Program-made: the position numbers and the translations under genes | Part shown: positions 44,283 to 53,581 of the stretch, piece by piece | How the letters are laid out: the number at the start of each line of letters is the position of its first letter | Position numbering within the stretch: position 1 is the first letter of the stretch | DNA from: Enterococcus avium ATCC 14025 | GTDB lineage: Bacteria > Bacillota > Bacilli > Lactobacillales > Enterococcaceae | Assembly: GCF_000406965.1 (NCBI RefSeq) | Contig: NZ_KE136357.1 | Span: 87,174-151,173, forward strand | Length of the DNA stretch: 64,000 nucleotides | Direction of reading: 5' to 3' | The notes under the pieces: generated by a model | Seen by the model: only the letters and a program-made list of their open reading frames with translations | Database searches by the model: none | Told to the model about the DNA's origin: nothing

Positions 44283-44882
44283 TTAATTTTTTGCATAAGC
44301 GATCACTGGTGACAATAAAAGAAAACTAATAAGTGTTCCTTCTCGTACCATCAAAGTCAGATGGAAAAAATAAGTTAAAACTAATGCAATCAGGATACAA
44401 AATAGATCAATACTATAGCGATAAGATTTAAAACTGCGCTGAGTTCGTTCGGAAAGAAAGAGACAAAACGTCTCGATTGGAAATTTGAGTAATTGGTATT
44501 TCAAAACCTTTCCTGTCCCGATCCCCGCGATAATTGTTCCTAGAATAAATAGCAGGCATTTTAATAGATAGGAATGTAACGTAAAAAGCGGAAAAAGAAA
44601 ATAAGTAAACAGATTGATGGTTGAGCCGAAAAACAGCAAGGCAATACTCATTATCAGATAATTTTTTATTCTTAGCTGTGGGTCCAGCAGCAGACAAGCA
44701 ATCAAAAATAGAAAATTCAATCCAGCAGTGATTGTGCCGATCTTTATTTGGCTAAATTCGGCAAGTGTGGCATTTAGCGAGTTGAAGCTGCTGATGCCGA
44801 TGCTGGCTTTTAAGGTCAAGCTGATGCCAAAAGCGCTGATCAGATAATACAGAAACGAGAGAGTTAATTTTTTTTGATTCAT
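44283..44882 (-). CDS. YczE/YitT-like integral membrane protein
   Basis: A 199-residue protein with five or six membrane spans. The N-terminal GISLTLKASIGISSFNSLNATLAEFSQIKIGTITAG segment is typical of the YczE/YyaS/YitT group (DUF6198-like), whose transport role is unknown. It is divergent from a Crp/Fnr-family regulator gene across a 78-base gap, a pairing I recall from related genomes, so that regulator probably controls it. The start follows GGAGGAACAA. Confidence 0.75.
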   Translation of the reverse strand: MNQKKLTLSFLYYLISAFGISLTLKASIGISSFNSLNATLAEFSQIKIGTITAGLNFLFLIACLLLDPQLRIKNYLIMSIALLFFGSTINLFTYFLFPLFTLHSYLLKCLLFILGTIIAGIGTGKVLKYQLLKFPIETFCLFLSERTQRSFKSYRYSIDLFCILIALVLTYFFHLTLMVREGTLISFLLLSPVIAYAKN

Positions 44883-44960
44883 GATAGTTGTTCCTCCAAT
44901 AACTAATTGATAGGATGAGTATGACGGAAATAAAAAGTTGTAACTAGGAGATGTAGCCTA

Positions 44961-45620
44961 ATGAGAAAAAAAGAAAAGTATACTGAGGCAACTTGTCAGC
45001 TAGATTTTCCTTTTTTATCGCCATCGATTTTAAGCCAAAGTTTTTTGATGGACTTTGATCGAAATGAAAAAATTGTTGATCAAATGCTGGAGCTGCGATA
45101 TTTATTTATTATTTTGGAAGGAAAAGCACGGATTATTCAGCAAGAACCAAATGGGAAAAGTATTATTTTGCAGTTTCTGGAAGTAGGGGATCTGATTGGT
45201 GAGCTGACCTTAGTAAAAGCTGAAGAAGCACCTAAGGATGTAATCGCCATCGGAGCAGTTCGCTGTTTGGCTATTCCATTAAATGTAGTCGAGACCACTT
45301 TAATGAAGCGAGTAGAATTCCCTACATTTATCGCTCAATACATAGGAAAGAAATTATTACTGCGAATGGAACATTTTTCTCATGCTCAAACCTTTGAGTT
45401 GAAATATCGCCTAGCTTCATTATTGTTGGAAGTTGCGGTAAATGATCAATACACTGAAAACAATACGCAGATTGCTGATTATCTAGGCGTCAGCTATCGT
45501 CATCTGACCTATACATTTAAATTTTTGCGTGAAAATGGGTACATTGAAAGGAATAAGATGGGTTATTTGATCCATCCAGCAAAGCTGCGCAGATTGATCA
45601 AAGCAGGGAATGAAGCTTAA
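44961..45620 (+). CDS. Crp/Fnr-family regulator (YeiL-like)
   Basis: A 219-residue regulator with an N-terminal cyclic-nucleotide-binding-like beta roll (LRYLFIILEGKARIIQQEPNGKSIILQFLEVGDLIGELTLV) and a C-terminal helix-turn-helix (NTQIADYLGVSYRHLTYTFKFLRENGYIER). There is no obvious cAMP-binding arginine-serine pair, and only one cysteine lies near the N-terminus, so the signal is unclear. It is divergent from the YczE-like membrane protein gene. CTAGGAG precedes the ATG. Confidence 0.82.
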   Translation: MRKKEKYTEATCQLDFPFLSPSILSQSFLMDFDRNEKIVDQMLELRYLFIILEGKARIIQQEPNGKSIILQFLEVGDLIGELTLVKAEEAPKDVIAIGAVRCLAIPLNVVETTLMKRVEFPTFIAQYIGKKLLLRMEHFSHAQTFELKYRLASLLLEVAVNDQYTENNTQIADYLGVSYRHLTYTFKFLRENGYIERNKMGYLIHPAKLRRLIKAGNEA

Positions 45621-46320
45621 AAAACCAAGCAAACAAAACCTTATATTTCAATAAAAGGAAAAAAACTCCTGAATTTTAAAAAAATTTAGGAGTTTTTTGT
45701 TTTGGATAAATTTTTTTTGGTATAGGTGAATAATTTTAATAACCAGATTGAAATTATTCTAAAATAGATTGTTATTTAATCTGCCTTTTTTCCTCTTGTT
45801 CTACCCCGCAAACAAAACAAGATTTATAGGTTCAACGCTTGAAAATTGATTGAGGCTTGGAAGGTGAAGGGATTTCATTTCAATCGTGTTAAAAGCTGAT
45901 TGATTTGTAGCTCAGACAGATTGAAAAAAATGTGAGGTGAACAAGAATATTTCAAAAGGATGTCCTCTTTATCGCTGATACTTTTAGTTTACAAAGAACC
46001 AAATAGCACTAAAAGAACGCTCAGCCCTGTCTGTGTGAATAGCTATCTGAATTACGAAAAGCGACAAAACAACGTTTAGAGGAATTTGTATTTAATGTAA
46101 CAAATCCACTTCAAAGAGGATAGAGCTAAATTCGTAATCTTTTTGTAATGTAACATAGATTATTTATTTAACAAAAAATATACGTAATTCGCTTTGGTTT
46201 TGCTAAAAATAAATTGAAATTGAATTGGTTATAAGTTAATTCTCAATTTATTTAAAAATAATTATAAAAACTGGCTATTAAATGTGATAGGATTTTGATT
46301 GTGAAGGAGGTGAGAAAGAA
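45621..46320 (+). other. Long leader region upstream of the WxL operon
   Basis: A strong terminator (AAAACTCCT/AGGAGTTTTTT, 45662-45698) ends the Crp/Fnr gene. The remaining 620 bases are AT-rich with no credible gene. TAATGTAACA occurs twice on the same strand (46093-46102 and 46146-46155), 53 bases apart or about five helical turns, a possible regulator site such as for the Mga-type protein of the operon. No promoter was identified with confidence. Confidence 0.5.
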
Positions 46321-48984
46321 ATGAACCAGCGGAGAATAATTTTTTTCTTGTTACTAATTATTTTACTCCCAAATCTGAATGTCTTTTCTGCAGGTGCTGA
46401 AGAAATAACGAATTCTACCAGTTCATCTGAGAAACCGAACCAAAGTATAGAGGATAGCATGAAGCTCAACGAAATTGCAAATCCTGCTGAAACCGATACA
46501 AGCAAGGTGGATGAAACGACAGAGTCAACAGCGTCTTCAGAAGAAGCGAAAGAAGCAACAAAAGATTCTGAAACAGAAGAAAAAACGACGGAAAGTTCAG
46601 AAACAAAAGAGGATAGTGAAGAGGTCGAAAAGGCTGATTTGCGCCTTTTGGCAGCCAATGAGGCGGAAGTAAGTACATGGGCTGATTTTGTAAATGCTAT
46701 TCGAGACGAAACCATCACCAAAATTATCCTTGCCGCAAGCTTCGATAATCCTAGTGCATCAGATACAAGGCTTTCTGCCTATGCCAGAAAAAATGATTTA
46801 GAGATTGACGGGCAGGGGCACCGAGTGAATTTTAAAGATTCGTCGATCTATTTAGCTTTACCACAAAATGCTATTGGGTCCTTCCACATGCATGATATTG
46901 TGTTAAATCAAACCTATGCTGGAGCCTATTCAGAAGACATCGTCGGAACTCGATTGATTACTGCGAACGGTGTCAAGTGGAAATATCGATTTGGGAATAT
47001 CACCGCTGAGTCGGGGGTGCAGCGATTAGCCAGAGCCTCTCATTCAGAGGTGAGAGTATATGGCGATATGGATATTAATACACGAGCGGAAAATTTCTAT
47101 TTAGGCAGTCTTATTATGGAGGATGGAACCCAATATAAAGGGAACGTAAACTACTATAATTTCTCTGTCTTTTGGTACAACGATGCAGCGAATGCTGGAT
47201 CAACCGGAGCTTCCAGAGAGTTTACAATCGGGAAGAATTGTCGTGTCGACGTTGGACAAACGCAAACTGCGGGGCGTACATATCCTGCTGTTTATCATCA
47301 TTATCTTGCTCTAACGGTTGGCGAAAACAGTGTGTACAACGTGGATATGCCAGGAAATGCGGTACGTTTTGATGATGCTGGTGCCGGAATGACAATCAAA
47401 AAAGGTGCTGTCGTGAATTTGACGAGTAAACAAGCATCTGGTTCAGTAGTGGCCTTTAGTAACAATAATACCTATCTGAATGCAGAACCTGGGAGCTATC
47501 TTTATGTCATTGGGACAAGTAGTCAGCCTTTGATCAATTTAGCAGCGGATGCTACAGGAATCGCGAGTGTCAATCGAACAGGGAATTCCTTAACATTAAA
47601 CAGCCCTGCTCAATATGATTTGCGAAATTTACATGATAGTCGAACGGCGGTAAATGTTGCTTATGGGAATACTGCAAATAATAAATTCTCTATTCTTGAT
47701 TCAGATATCGATTTATGGAAGGTCGGTGTTCCAGTTCTTGGACCATCTAATGAAACCTATGCTAAAGTTCCAAGTCTTGAGGTAGTTGGAAGCGGAAGCG
47801 GAGAAGTTGTAACGACATCGGTGGCTTCACTGAATCAATTCAAACAGGCAAACTACCGTCGAATTTCAGGAATGAATCAGAATCCAAAGATTGAATGGAC
47901 GCCGGTTACAGATGCGGATAAAACAATTAAGGGTCGTGTGATTATTGGGGAAGTACCTGATAATAATGGTTTAGTCGCTGGAGAAATCAAATACATTCCG
48001 GTCTATGCCTCAGAGAATCAGGCGAAGCTCACTTTGACTGATACTTATGGGAATGTTCGAGACAATCTATTCACAGATGTAAATGGCTATGCTTCTTACT
48101 CAGATACAAATGACCCGATTCAATTTCAAAAAGCTGGTGAAAAAATTTCAGGTATCGCTGAACGGGGACCTTGGCTCACACCTGATCCAATTGAAACCAC
48201 CGTTATTGATGCAACACCACCAGAACCCGCTAAAGTAGATCATTCGGACGCCATCCAAAGTACGACTACTAAGCTAACGGGAACTGGGGAGCCTAATAGC
48301 ATTATAACATTAACCGTTAATGATCAGCCATCGGGGATTCCAGGACAGCTGGTCGGCGCGGATGGAAAATGGGAAATTGATATCTCTAGTTTGAATCTTG
48401 TGAAGGACGATGTTCTTCAATTCTTTTTACAAGACCAAAGTGGACCTATTACTGAACTTAGTGAAGCAGAACGTCCAAGCACAAATAACGCGATCGGCAA
48501 TATCAATCCAAAAACTGATTTGAATTATCGTGATGCGACATTCAAGGCAGCGACAAAAGCCACCGTGGTAGGGTATCTATCTTTGGCCTCAGTGCCGGAA
48601 GGACTAGAGTTTGGAAACAATCAAGTGTCGAACAAGACACAAGAGTATCGTCCAACAGTCAATGGTGATCTGGTTGTTTCAGATACTCGCGGCGGAGCGA
48701 AAAAGCCTTGGCGCTTAACGTTAAGTCAATCAGAAGAACTGACAAACGGCACGATATCGCTTGGAGATACGCTTTATTACACCTCTCAATTAGGGGAAAA
48801 GCAAATTACGACAGCGACACAAATCGTGGAGTCGGGAACCTTTGCCTCTGATGGCTCAAAGAATATATCGGCTGATTGGCAAGGTAGCAACGGGTTCAAG
48901 CTGACGGTTCCGGTCGAAAAACAACGTGTCGGAGACTATTCAGGAAAATTGTCATGGAAACTAGAAGATGTCCCAGGAAATTAG
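46321..48984 (+). CDS. Large WxL-domain surface protein
   Basis: An 887-residue secreted protein. A signal peptide (1-26) is followed by an acidic Ser/Thr/Glu linker (about 27-105), a parallel-beta, pectate-lyase-like region (about 115-480: LEIDGQGHRVNFKDSSIYLAL, AVRFDDAGAGMTIKKGAVVNLTSKQ), Ig-like modules (about 530-720) and a C-terminal WxL domain with both motifs (KKPWRLTLSQ and LSWKLEDVPGN). WxL domains attach non-covalently to peptidoglycan. GAAGGAGGTGAG gives a near-perfect ribosome site. It opens the WxL operon and probably acts as an adhesin or glycan binder. Confidence 0.9.
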   Translation: MNQRRIIFFLLLIILLPNLNVFSAGAEEITNSTSSSEKPNQSIEDSMKLNEIANPAETDTSKVDETTESTASSEEAKEATKDSETEEKTTESSETKEDSEEVEKADLRLLAANEAEVSTWADFVNAIRDETITKIILAASFDNPSASDTRLSAYARKNDLEIDGQGHRVNFKDSSIYLALPQNAIGSFHMHDIVLNQTYAGAYSEDIVGTRLITANGVKWKYRFGNITAESGVQRLARASHSEVRVYGDMDINTRAENFYLGSLIMEDGTQYKGNVNYYNFSVFWYNDAANAGSTGASREFTIGKNCRVDVGQTQTAGRTYPAVYHHYLALTVGENSVYNVDMPGNAVRFDDAGAGMTIKKGAVVNLTSKQASGSVVAFSNNNTYLNAEPGSYLYVIGTSSQPLINLAADATGIASVNRTGNSLTLNSPAQYDLRNLHDSRTAVNVAYGNTANNKFSILDSDIDLWKVGVPVLGPSNETYAKVPSLEVVGSGSGEVVTTSVASLNQFKQANYRRISGMNQNPKIEWTPVTDADKTIKGRVIIGEVPDNNGLVAGEIKYIPVYASENQAKLTLTDTYGNVRDNLFTDVNGYASYSDTNDPIQFQKAGEKISGIAERGPWLTPDPIETTVIDATPPEPAKVDHSDAIQSTTTKLTGTGEPNSIITLTVNDQPSGIPGQLVGADGKWEIDISSLNLVKDDVLQFFLQDQSGPITELSEAERPSTNNAIGNINPKTDLNYRDATFKAATKATVVGYLSLASVPEGLEFGNNQVSNKTQEYRPTVNGDLVVSDTRGGAKKPWRLTLSQSEELTNGTISLGDTLYYTSQLGEKQITTATQIVESGTFASDGSKNISADWQGSNGFKLTVPVEKQRVGDYSGKLSWKLEDVPGN

Positions 48985-48992
48985 GTGAGTAG

Positions 48993-49385
48993 ATGAGACG
49001 ATTAGTTATAAATAGTTTATTGATCATGCTGGCGCTCTTTACTACTGTGCCTGTCTTTGCGGCAGATGCTAACTATGATAGTAACGGGGTTACAGCGTTT
49101 TACGGAAAATATGAATACCCAAAAGATGAACCAGAAAAAGAACAGCCGTTGGAAAATGAAGAAGGCAACCAAGCCTCCGTGAATGGAGAAACACGCGGAA
49201 CAGCAGGTGAGACGACAAATCAATTAATAAGCAGATTACCGTCTTATAAAGGAGAAGGCACCATCATTCCGGCGACGGGAGATACCTCAAATCTATTCGC
49301 TACATTGAGTGGTTTTTTCTTATTGTCACTCGTCTTTTTTAAACTGAAGGAGGAGGAGAATGGTGAAAAAAATTCAATTATTTAG
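48993..49385 (+). CDS. Small sorting-signal protein of the WxL locus
   Basis: A 130-residue protein with a signal peptide (1-23), an acidic Glu-rich middle and a sortase signal IPATG (92-96), a hydrophobic span (100-116) and a charged tail. The first signal residue is Ile rather than Leu. The mature N-terminus NYDSNGVTAFYG resembles that of two WxL proteins downstream. WxL loci commonly carry such a small LPXTG-type partner. It starts 8 bases after the large WxL gene and overlaps the next gene by 26 bases. Confidence 0.85.
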   Translation: MRRLVINSLLIMLALFTTVPVFAADANYDSNGVTAFYGKYEYPKDEPEKEQPLENEEGNQASVNGETRGTAGETTNQLISRLPSYKGEGTIIPATGDTSNLFATLSGFFLLSLVFFKLKEEENGEKNSII

Positions 49386-50085
49386 TTTTCTTCTCCTGCT
49401 CTTTACAACCTCTGTTGGACAAAAAGCTGTACTGGCTGATACTACAGATACGCATATGAAGTACCAAAGCGGTGGAGAGACAACGGTTAAGCCGCTTGAT
49501 CCTTTACTGCCGGACCCGTTAAAACCAGTGGTACCTGTTGATCCCACTAATCCAGCTGGTCCGATGGAAGGTACTGGCGGCAGTCTTTCCTTTGATTTTG
49601 CCTCTAGCTTTCAATTTGGAAGTCAGGCAATTTCGACTAAAGATGAAACATATTATGCGCTGCCGCAGGAATACACTGATTTTGACGGAACGAAGAAAAA
49701 GGGCCCCAACTATGTTCAAGTAACGGATGTTCGCGGAACTGGCTCAGGTTGGCAATTGAGCGTGAAACAAAATGGTCAATTCCAAACCGCTGAAGCGCAA
49801 AAGCTTGCAGGTGCTGAACTATGGCTTAAAAATGGTGAAATGATCTCGACTCTTTCAGATTCTTATGCGCCAAGCGCCAAGGAAACGATCGAAATGCCAT
49901 TGGATTCGGAAGTCAATGTTATAACTGCGAACAATGAACAAGGAATTGGCACTTGGCTGTATCGGTTTGGCTCAGATGAAACCAGTGGCGGACGTTCGGT
50001 TCAGTTAAACGTTCCCGGCAGCTCGGTAAAATATGCAAAAAAATATCAAACTTCCCTAACATGGAGTTTAAAAGATGTACCTTAA
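49360..50085 (+). CDS. WxL-domain protein 2, C-terminal Gly-Asn cut off
   Basis: A 241-residue secreted protein: signal peptide (1-25), a short Pro/Asp linker (PLDPLLPDPLKPVVPVDPTN) and a WxL domain with motifs SGWQLSVKQNGQF and LTWSLKDVP. Related proteins here end DVPGN, but a TAA comes right after DVP, and the bases after it (GGA AAC) still encode Gly-Asn in frame, so a stop triplet seems to have been gained. GGAGGAGGAGA precedes the ATG at 49360, inside the preceding gene. Confidence 0.88.
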   Translation: MVKKIQLFSFLLLLFTTSVGQKAVLADTTDTHMKYQSGGETTVKPLDPLLPDPLKPVVPVDPTNPAGPMEGTGGSLSFDFASSFQFGSQAISTKDETYYALPQEYTDFDGTKKKGPNYVQVTDVRGTGSGWQLSVKQNGQFQTAEAQKLAGAELWLKNGEMISTLSDSYAPSAKETIEMPLDSEVNVITANNEQGIGTWLYRFGSDETSGGRSVQLNVPGSSVKYAKKYQTSLTWSLKDVP

Positions 50086-50123
50086 GGAAACCTAAAAAAC
50101 TTTATTACGAGGAGAACATGACG

Positions 50124-50903
50124 ATGAAAAACGTAAAATTAATGACAGTCGCAACTTTAGCAGCGTTATCTTTATCAACTGCTGGCGGACTGATTACACA
50201 GGCGGACACAGTTGATTACGATTCAAATGGTGTAGTGGAATTTATTCCAAATACTGACCCGACAAAACCAGTTGACCCAACTGATCCAGACCCAACGAAC
50301 CCAGTGGATCCAGTTGATCCGACTGATCCAACAGGTCCAAAGCCAGGAACAGATGGTCCGTTGTCGATTGATTATGCTTCATCATTAGACTTTGGGGTAA
50401 ATAAAATTACCAATAAAGATGAAGTCTACTATGCAAGAGCTCAACAATACAAAGATGGACATGCGGCAACACCGAACTATGTTCAGGTTTCTGATAATCG
50501 CGGAAACAATGCCGGATGGACCTTGAAAGTAAAACAAAATGGCCAATTCAAAGCAACCGGTACATTGAACGATACATTGACAGGCTCTCAAGTAAAACTT
50601 GTTAGTCCGACCGTAAACAGCAACTCAACAGCTGTGTTTCCAACAGCAGCGGCAACGATCGAGCTTGATCCAGCTGGGACAGAAAGTTTAGTGATGTCAG
50701 CGAAAGTGAATCAAGGTGCTGGAACTTATTCTAACCATTGGGGAAAAGTTGAAACAGTTAAAGAAACAGATAAAGATGGAAATGAAGTGGATGCTGAAGT
50801 AACAAAGGCTGTCACGTTATCAGTACCCGGCAGTACACCCAAAGATGCAGTGAAATACAGCACCTCATTAACATGGAGCTTATCAGACGTACCAGGCAAC
50901 TAA
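50124..50903 (+). CDS. WxL-domain protein 3
   Basis: A 259-residue secreted protein. The signal peptide ends near TQADTVDYD; the mature N-terminus is DYDSNGVVEF, followed by a Pro-Val-Asp-Pro-Thr-Asp linker (about 37-70) and a WxL domain (GWTLKVKQNGQF and LTWSLSDVPGN). The frame runs from 50061; ATGs at 50118 and 50124 follow GAGGAG by 3 and 9 bases, so the second is chosen. It closely resembles protein 4 and is partly similar to protein 2, so the three arose by tandem duplication. Confidence 0.9.
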   Translation: MKNVKLMTVATLAALSLSTAGGLITQADTVDYDSNGVVEFIPNTDPTKPVDPTDPDPTNPVDPVDPTDPTGPKPGTDGPLSIDYASSLDFGVNKITNKDEVYYARAQQYKDGHAATPNYVQVSDNRGNNAGWTLKVKQNGQFKATGTLNDTLTGSQVKLVSPTVNSNSTAVFPTAAATIELDPAGTESLVMSAKVNQGAGTYSNHWGKVETVKETDKDGNEVDAEVTKAVTLSVPGSTPKDAVKYSTSLTWSLSDVPGN

Positions 50904-50928
50904 CACTAACTTAGGAGGATGACTACAA

Positions 50929-51666
50929 ATGAAAAAATTTGGTTCTTTATTTTTAGCTACTGCTATCTTAGCAGGAATCACCTTAGCGCCAGCTGTGAGT
51001 TTTGCGGCTGATGGCGGGGAATACGATACAAACGGTGTGATTACTTTCACCCCCAATAACGGAACTACTGATCCGGTTGATCCGGTGGACCCGACCAATC
51101 CGGTTAAGCCAGTTGATCCAACTGATCCAAGCGGGCCAAAACCAGGTACGACTGGCCCATTGTCGATTGATTATGCGTCAAGTCTAGATTTTGGTTCACA
51201 AAAAATTACTTCTAAAGATGAGATCTATAAAGCAAAAGCGCAAAAATATCTTGATAAGGACAACGTAGAACAAACGGGGCCTAACTTTGTACAAGTAACT
51301 GATAATCGTGGAACTGAAAAAGGTTGGACATTGCAGATGAAGCAAAACAGTCAATTTACGACAGCAGATGCCGACGAGTTGACAGGCGCAGAAATCACTT
51401 TCAAAAACGGGAACGTCGTGACTGCCTCCGATTCAGAAAAACCAACAGGACAGGCAACGATTGTCGCTGATCCATCTGGAGATTTGAAAAATGTTATGTC
51501 GGCGAAAGATGGTCAAGGTGCTGGAACATATTTACTTGATTGGGGTACAGATGCCGCAACCGCAGCTGAAAGTATTGAATTGAGCGTACCTGGCTCAACA
51601 ACGAAATATGCGAAGAAATATTCAACAACATTTACTTGGGTTCTTAGTGACACACCAGGAAACTAA
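50929..51666 (+). CDS. WxL-domain protein 4
   Basis: A 245-residue secreted protein, paralogue of protein 3: signal peptide (1-26, FAADGGEYD), EYDTNGVITF N-terminus, a PVDPVDPTNP-type linker and a WxL domain (GWTLQMKQNSQF and FTWVLSDTPGN). The closing motif differs slightly from its relatives (Val and Thr). TAGGAGGATG lies upstream of the ATG. A hairpin follows the stop, possibly tuning expression between the WxL genes and the DUF916 gene. Confidence 0.9.
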   Translation: MKKFGSLFLATAILAGITLAPAVSFAADGGEYDTNGVITFTPNNGTTDPVDPVDPTNPVKPVDPTDPSGPKPGTTGPLSIDYASSLDFGSQKITSKDEIYKAKAQKYLDKDNVEQTGPNFVQVTDNRGTEKGWTLQMKQNSQFTTADADELTGAEITFKNGNVVTASDSEKPTGQATIVADPSGDLKNVMSAKDGQGAGTYLLDWGTDAATAAESIELSVPGSTTKYAKKYSTTFTWVLSDTPGN

Positions 51667-51679
51667 TTAAAAAAGAAGA

Positions 51680-51716
51680 ATGAAGAAGGGGTGTTTTCCA
51701 GCATCCCTTTCTTTCA
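51680..51716 (+). terminator. Hairpin inside the WxL operon
   Basis: GAAGAAGGGGTG (about 51682-51693) pairs with CATCCCTTTCTT with a few mismatches. The tail is only partly T-rich, so partial termination or mRNA processing is likely. Confidence 0.5.
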
Positions 51717-51735
51717 CTGAAAGGATAACGGTACG

Positions 51736-52821
51736 ATGAAATTTAGAAAATTTGTGATGCTGGCAGTTGCCATTTTAAGTAGTTTGATGCTGACGACTCC
51801 GGGGATCGCATCGGAGTTCAATTTTGCGGTGACTCCTAAAGCGTCAGAAAATCAAATCGACAAGCAAAAGACGTATTTTGATTTATTATTGGCTCCTAAC
51901 CAAGAGGATACCCTGACTGTAGACCTGCGGAATGATACAGATAAAGAAGTCGTGATCGAAGCACAGATAAATAGTGCAACAACAAATGGCAATGGTGTCG
52001 TTGAGTACAGTAAGAATGAGATCAAGCCTGATGAAACATTAAAATACAATATAAAAGACTATGTAGAAGCGCCCGAAGAGATCACACTAAAACCGCAATC
52101 AGCGGCTGAATATAAAGTAAAAATACATATGCCAAATGAAAAATTTGCTGGTGTCATTGCCGGCGGGATCACGTTTAAGGAAAAAACAACGGATCAAACA
52201 AACATTTCTTCAGATAAAAATGATAAAGGCTTGGCAATCAAGAATGAATATTCTTATGTTGTAGCTTTATTAATGCGCCAAATAACTGAGAATGGTTCAC
52301 CAGACTTGAAGCTGCAGCGCGTGATTCCTAATCAACGAAATGCGCGTAATGTCATTCAAGGGAATCTGCAAAATCCTAATGGGACCTACTTGAATCAATT
52401 AGCGACTAAGACGATTATCACAAAAAAAGGCAGCTCTGAAGCACTTTATACGGATGAACAATCCGATATGCAAATGGCGCCGAATTCCAATTTTAATTTA
52501 TCAGTACCGCTAAAAGGGGACCGCTTAAAGGCTGGAAAATATACCATGAAAATTGAGGCGTACGGTCAACAGGATCAAAATGGCAGCTATTTACTTCAAA
52601 AAGAAGGCAGCCAGAAAGAAGAAAACTATCGCTACCATTGGACGTTGGAAAAGGATTTCGAGATTAAAGCAGATGTGGCTAAAAAATTAAATGATTCAGA
52701 TGTCACGATCAAGAAAGATTATACATGGTTGTACATTCTAATTGGAGTAATTCTGCTATTACTGATCGTCATATTCTTAGTATGGCGCAAGAAGAAAAAT
52801 GACAAAAAAGATCCGGTTTAG
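51736..52821 (+). CDS. DUF916/DUF3324 WxL-interacting protein
   Basis: A 361-residue cell-envelope protein: signal peptide (1-26), DUF916 domain (FNFAVTPKASENQIDKQKTYFDLLLAPNQEDTLTVDLRN, about 28-150), DUF3324 domain (about 160-310) and a C-terminal membrane anchor (WLYILIGVILLLLIVIFLVW) with a KKKNDKK tail. This family is known to bind WxL proteins and to be encoded beside them. It overlaps the sortase gene by 23 bases, which couples their translation. Confidence 0.93.
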   Translation: MKFRKFVMLAVAILSSLMLTTPGIASEFNFAVTPKASENQIDKQKTYFDLLLAPNQEDTLTVDLRNDTDKEVVIEAQINSATTNGNGVVEYSKNEIKPDETLKYNIKDYVEAPEEITLKPQSAAEYKVKIHMPNEKFAGVIAGGITFKEKTTDQTNISSDKNDKGLAIKNEYSYVVALLMRQITENGSPDLKLQRVIPNQRNARNVIQGNLQNPNGTYLNQLATKTIITKKGSSEALYTDEQSDMQMAPNSNFNLSVPLKGDRLKAGKYTMKIEAYGQQDQNGSYLLQKEGSQKEENYRYHWTLEKDFEIKADVAKKLNDSDVTIKKDYTWLYILIGVILLLLIVIFLVWRKKKNDKKDPV

Positions 52822-53560
52822 CCTCATTTTGATCTACTGTACGGCAGTAACATTATTATTTCTGCCATTTATTAAGCAAACGCTGATCATCTATCGAACG
52901 CAAAATGTCATGATCAGCCAGAAAAAAACAGTCACGCCTGCTGAAGAAATCCCATTAGAGGCTGTTCAGCCGCCAGATTTATCAGCTGTTTTAGCCTTTA
53001 AAGAAAACCAAACATTTCAATCAGCTGGACAGCTCGTTATCCCAAAAGTCGAGATCGGTCTGCCGCTTTTTTCAGGAGTGACGAATGACCAGCTTTTGGT
53101 CGGTGCAGGAACATTATTTCCAGAGAGAAAAGCGGAAAACCAAAATATCGTTGTGATTGGCCATCACTTAGGACGAAATGAGTTATTGTTTGGCAAATTG
53201 TTGGAAATGACTGTCGGCGATACGGTTTATTTGGAATATCAGAACCAGTTTTATCAATACAAAGTCAGTCAGACGAAAATGATTCATCAAACCGAACTTC
53301 AGGTTTTAGAAGACAATGGTAAAGCCGAGCTAACATTGATTACCTGTGATAAGCCGACTCATACTGAGCAGCGTTTTGTGGTAAGAGGTGAGCTGGTTCA
53401 GCAACCAACAAAAGTGATTAAACAAAAACTGATTGAACATAAAAACCGGATACAGCATAAAAACAATCGACAAAATCAAAGCTACTGTATAATTGTATGG
53501 ATTCTTTTTCTAGTTAGTTTAGCGATTGGAACAAGAATGATCATTAAAATCAGCAGGTAG
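52799..53560 (+). CDS. Sortase with class A-type active site and a C-terminal span
   Basis: A 253-residue transpeptidase. Catalytic residues are His122 (VVIGHHLG), Cys183 in the TLITC motif and Arg192 (TEQRFVVRG). An N-terminal span (about 8-30) anchors it, and a second span at about 228-248, typical of class C enzymes, is unusual with a TLITC-type site. It presumably anchors the IPATG protein of this locus and perhaps the last gene product. GAAGAAAAATG gives a weak ribosome site inside the DUF916 gene. Confidence 0.88.
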   Translation: MTKKIRFSLILIYCTAVTLLFLPFIKQTLIIYRTQNVMISQKKTVTPAEEIPLEAVQPPDLSAVLAFKENQTFQSAGQLVIPKVEIGLPLFSGVTNDQLLVGAGTLFPERKAENQNIVVIGHHLGRNELLFGKLLEMTVGDTVYLEYQNQFYQYKVSQTKMIHQTELQVLEDNGKAELTLITCDKPTHTEQRFVVRGELVQQPTKVIKQKLIEHKNRIQHKNNRQNQSYCIIVWILFLVSLAIGTRMIIKISR

Positions 53561-53581
53561 TCTCATGGAAGGAGTGGTAAG

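Noticed and set aside
46278..46721. 147-codon minus-strand open frame
   Set aside because: A Ser-rich mirror of the Glu/Ser/Thr linker of the large WxL protein; it has no ribosome site and its frame is explained by the codon bias of the plus-strand gene.
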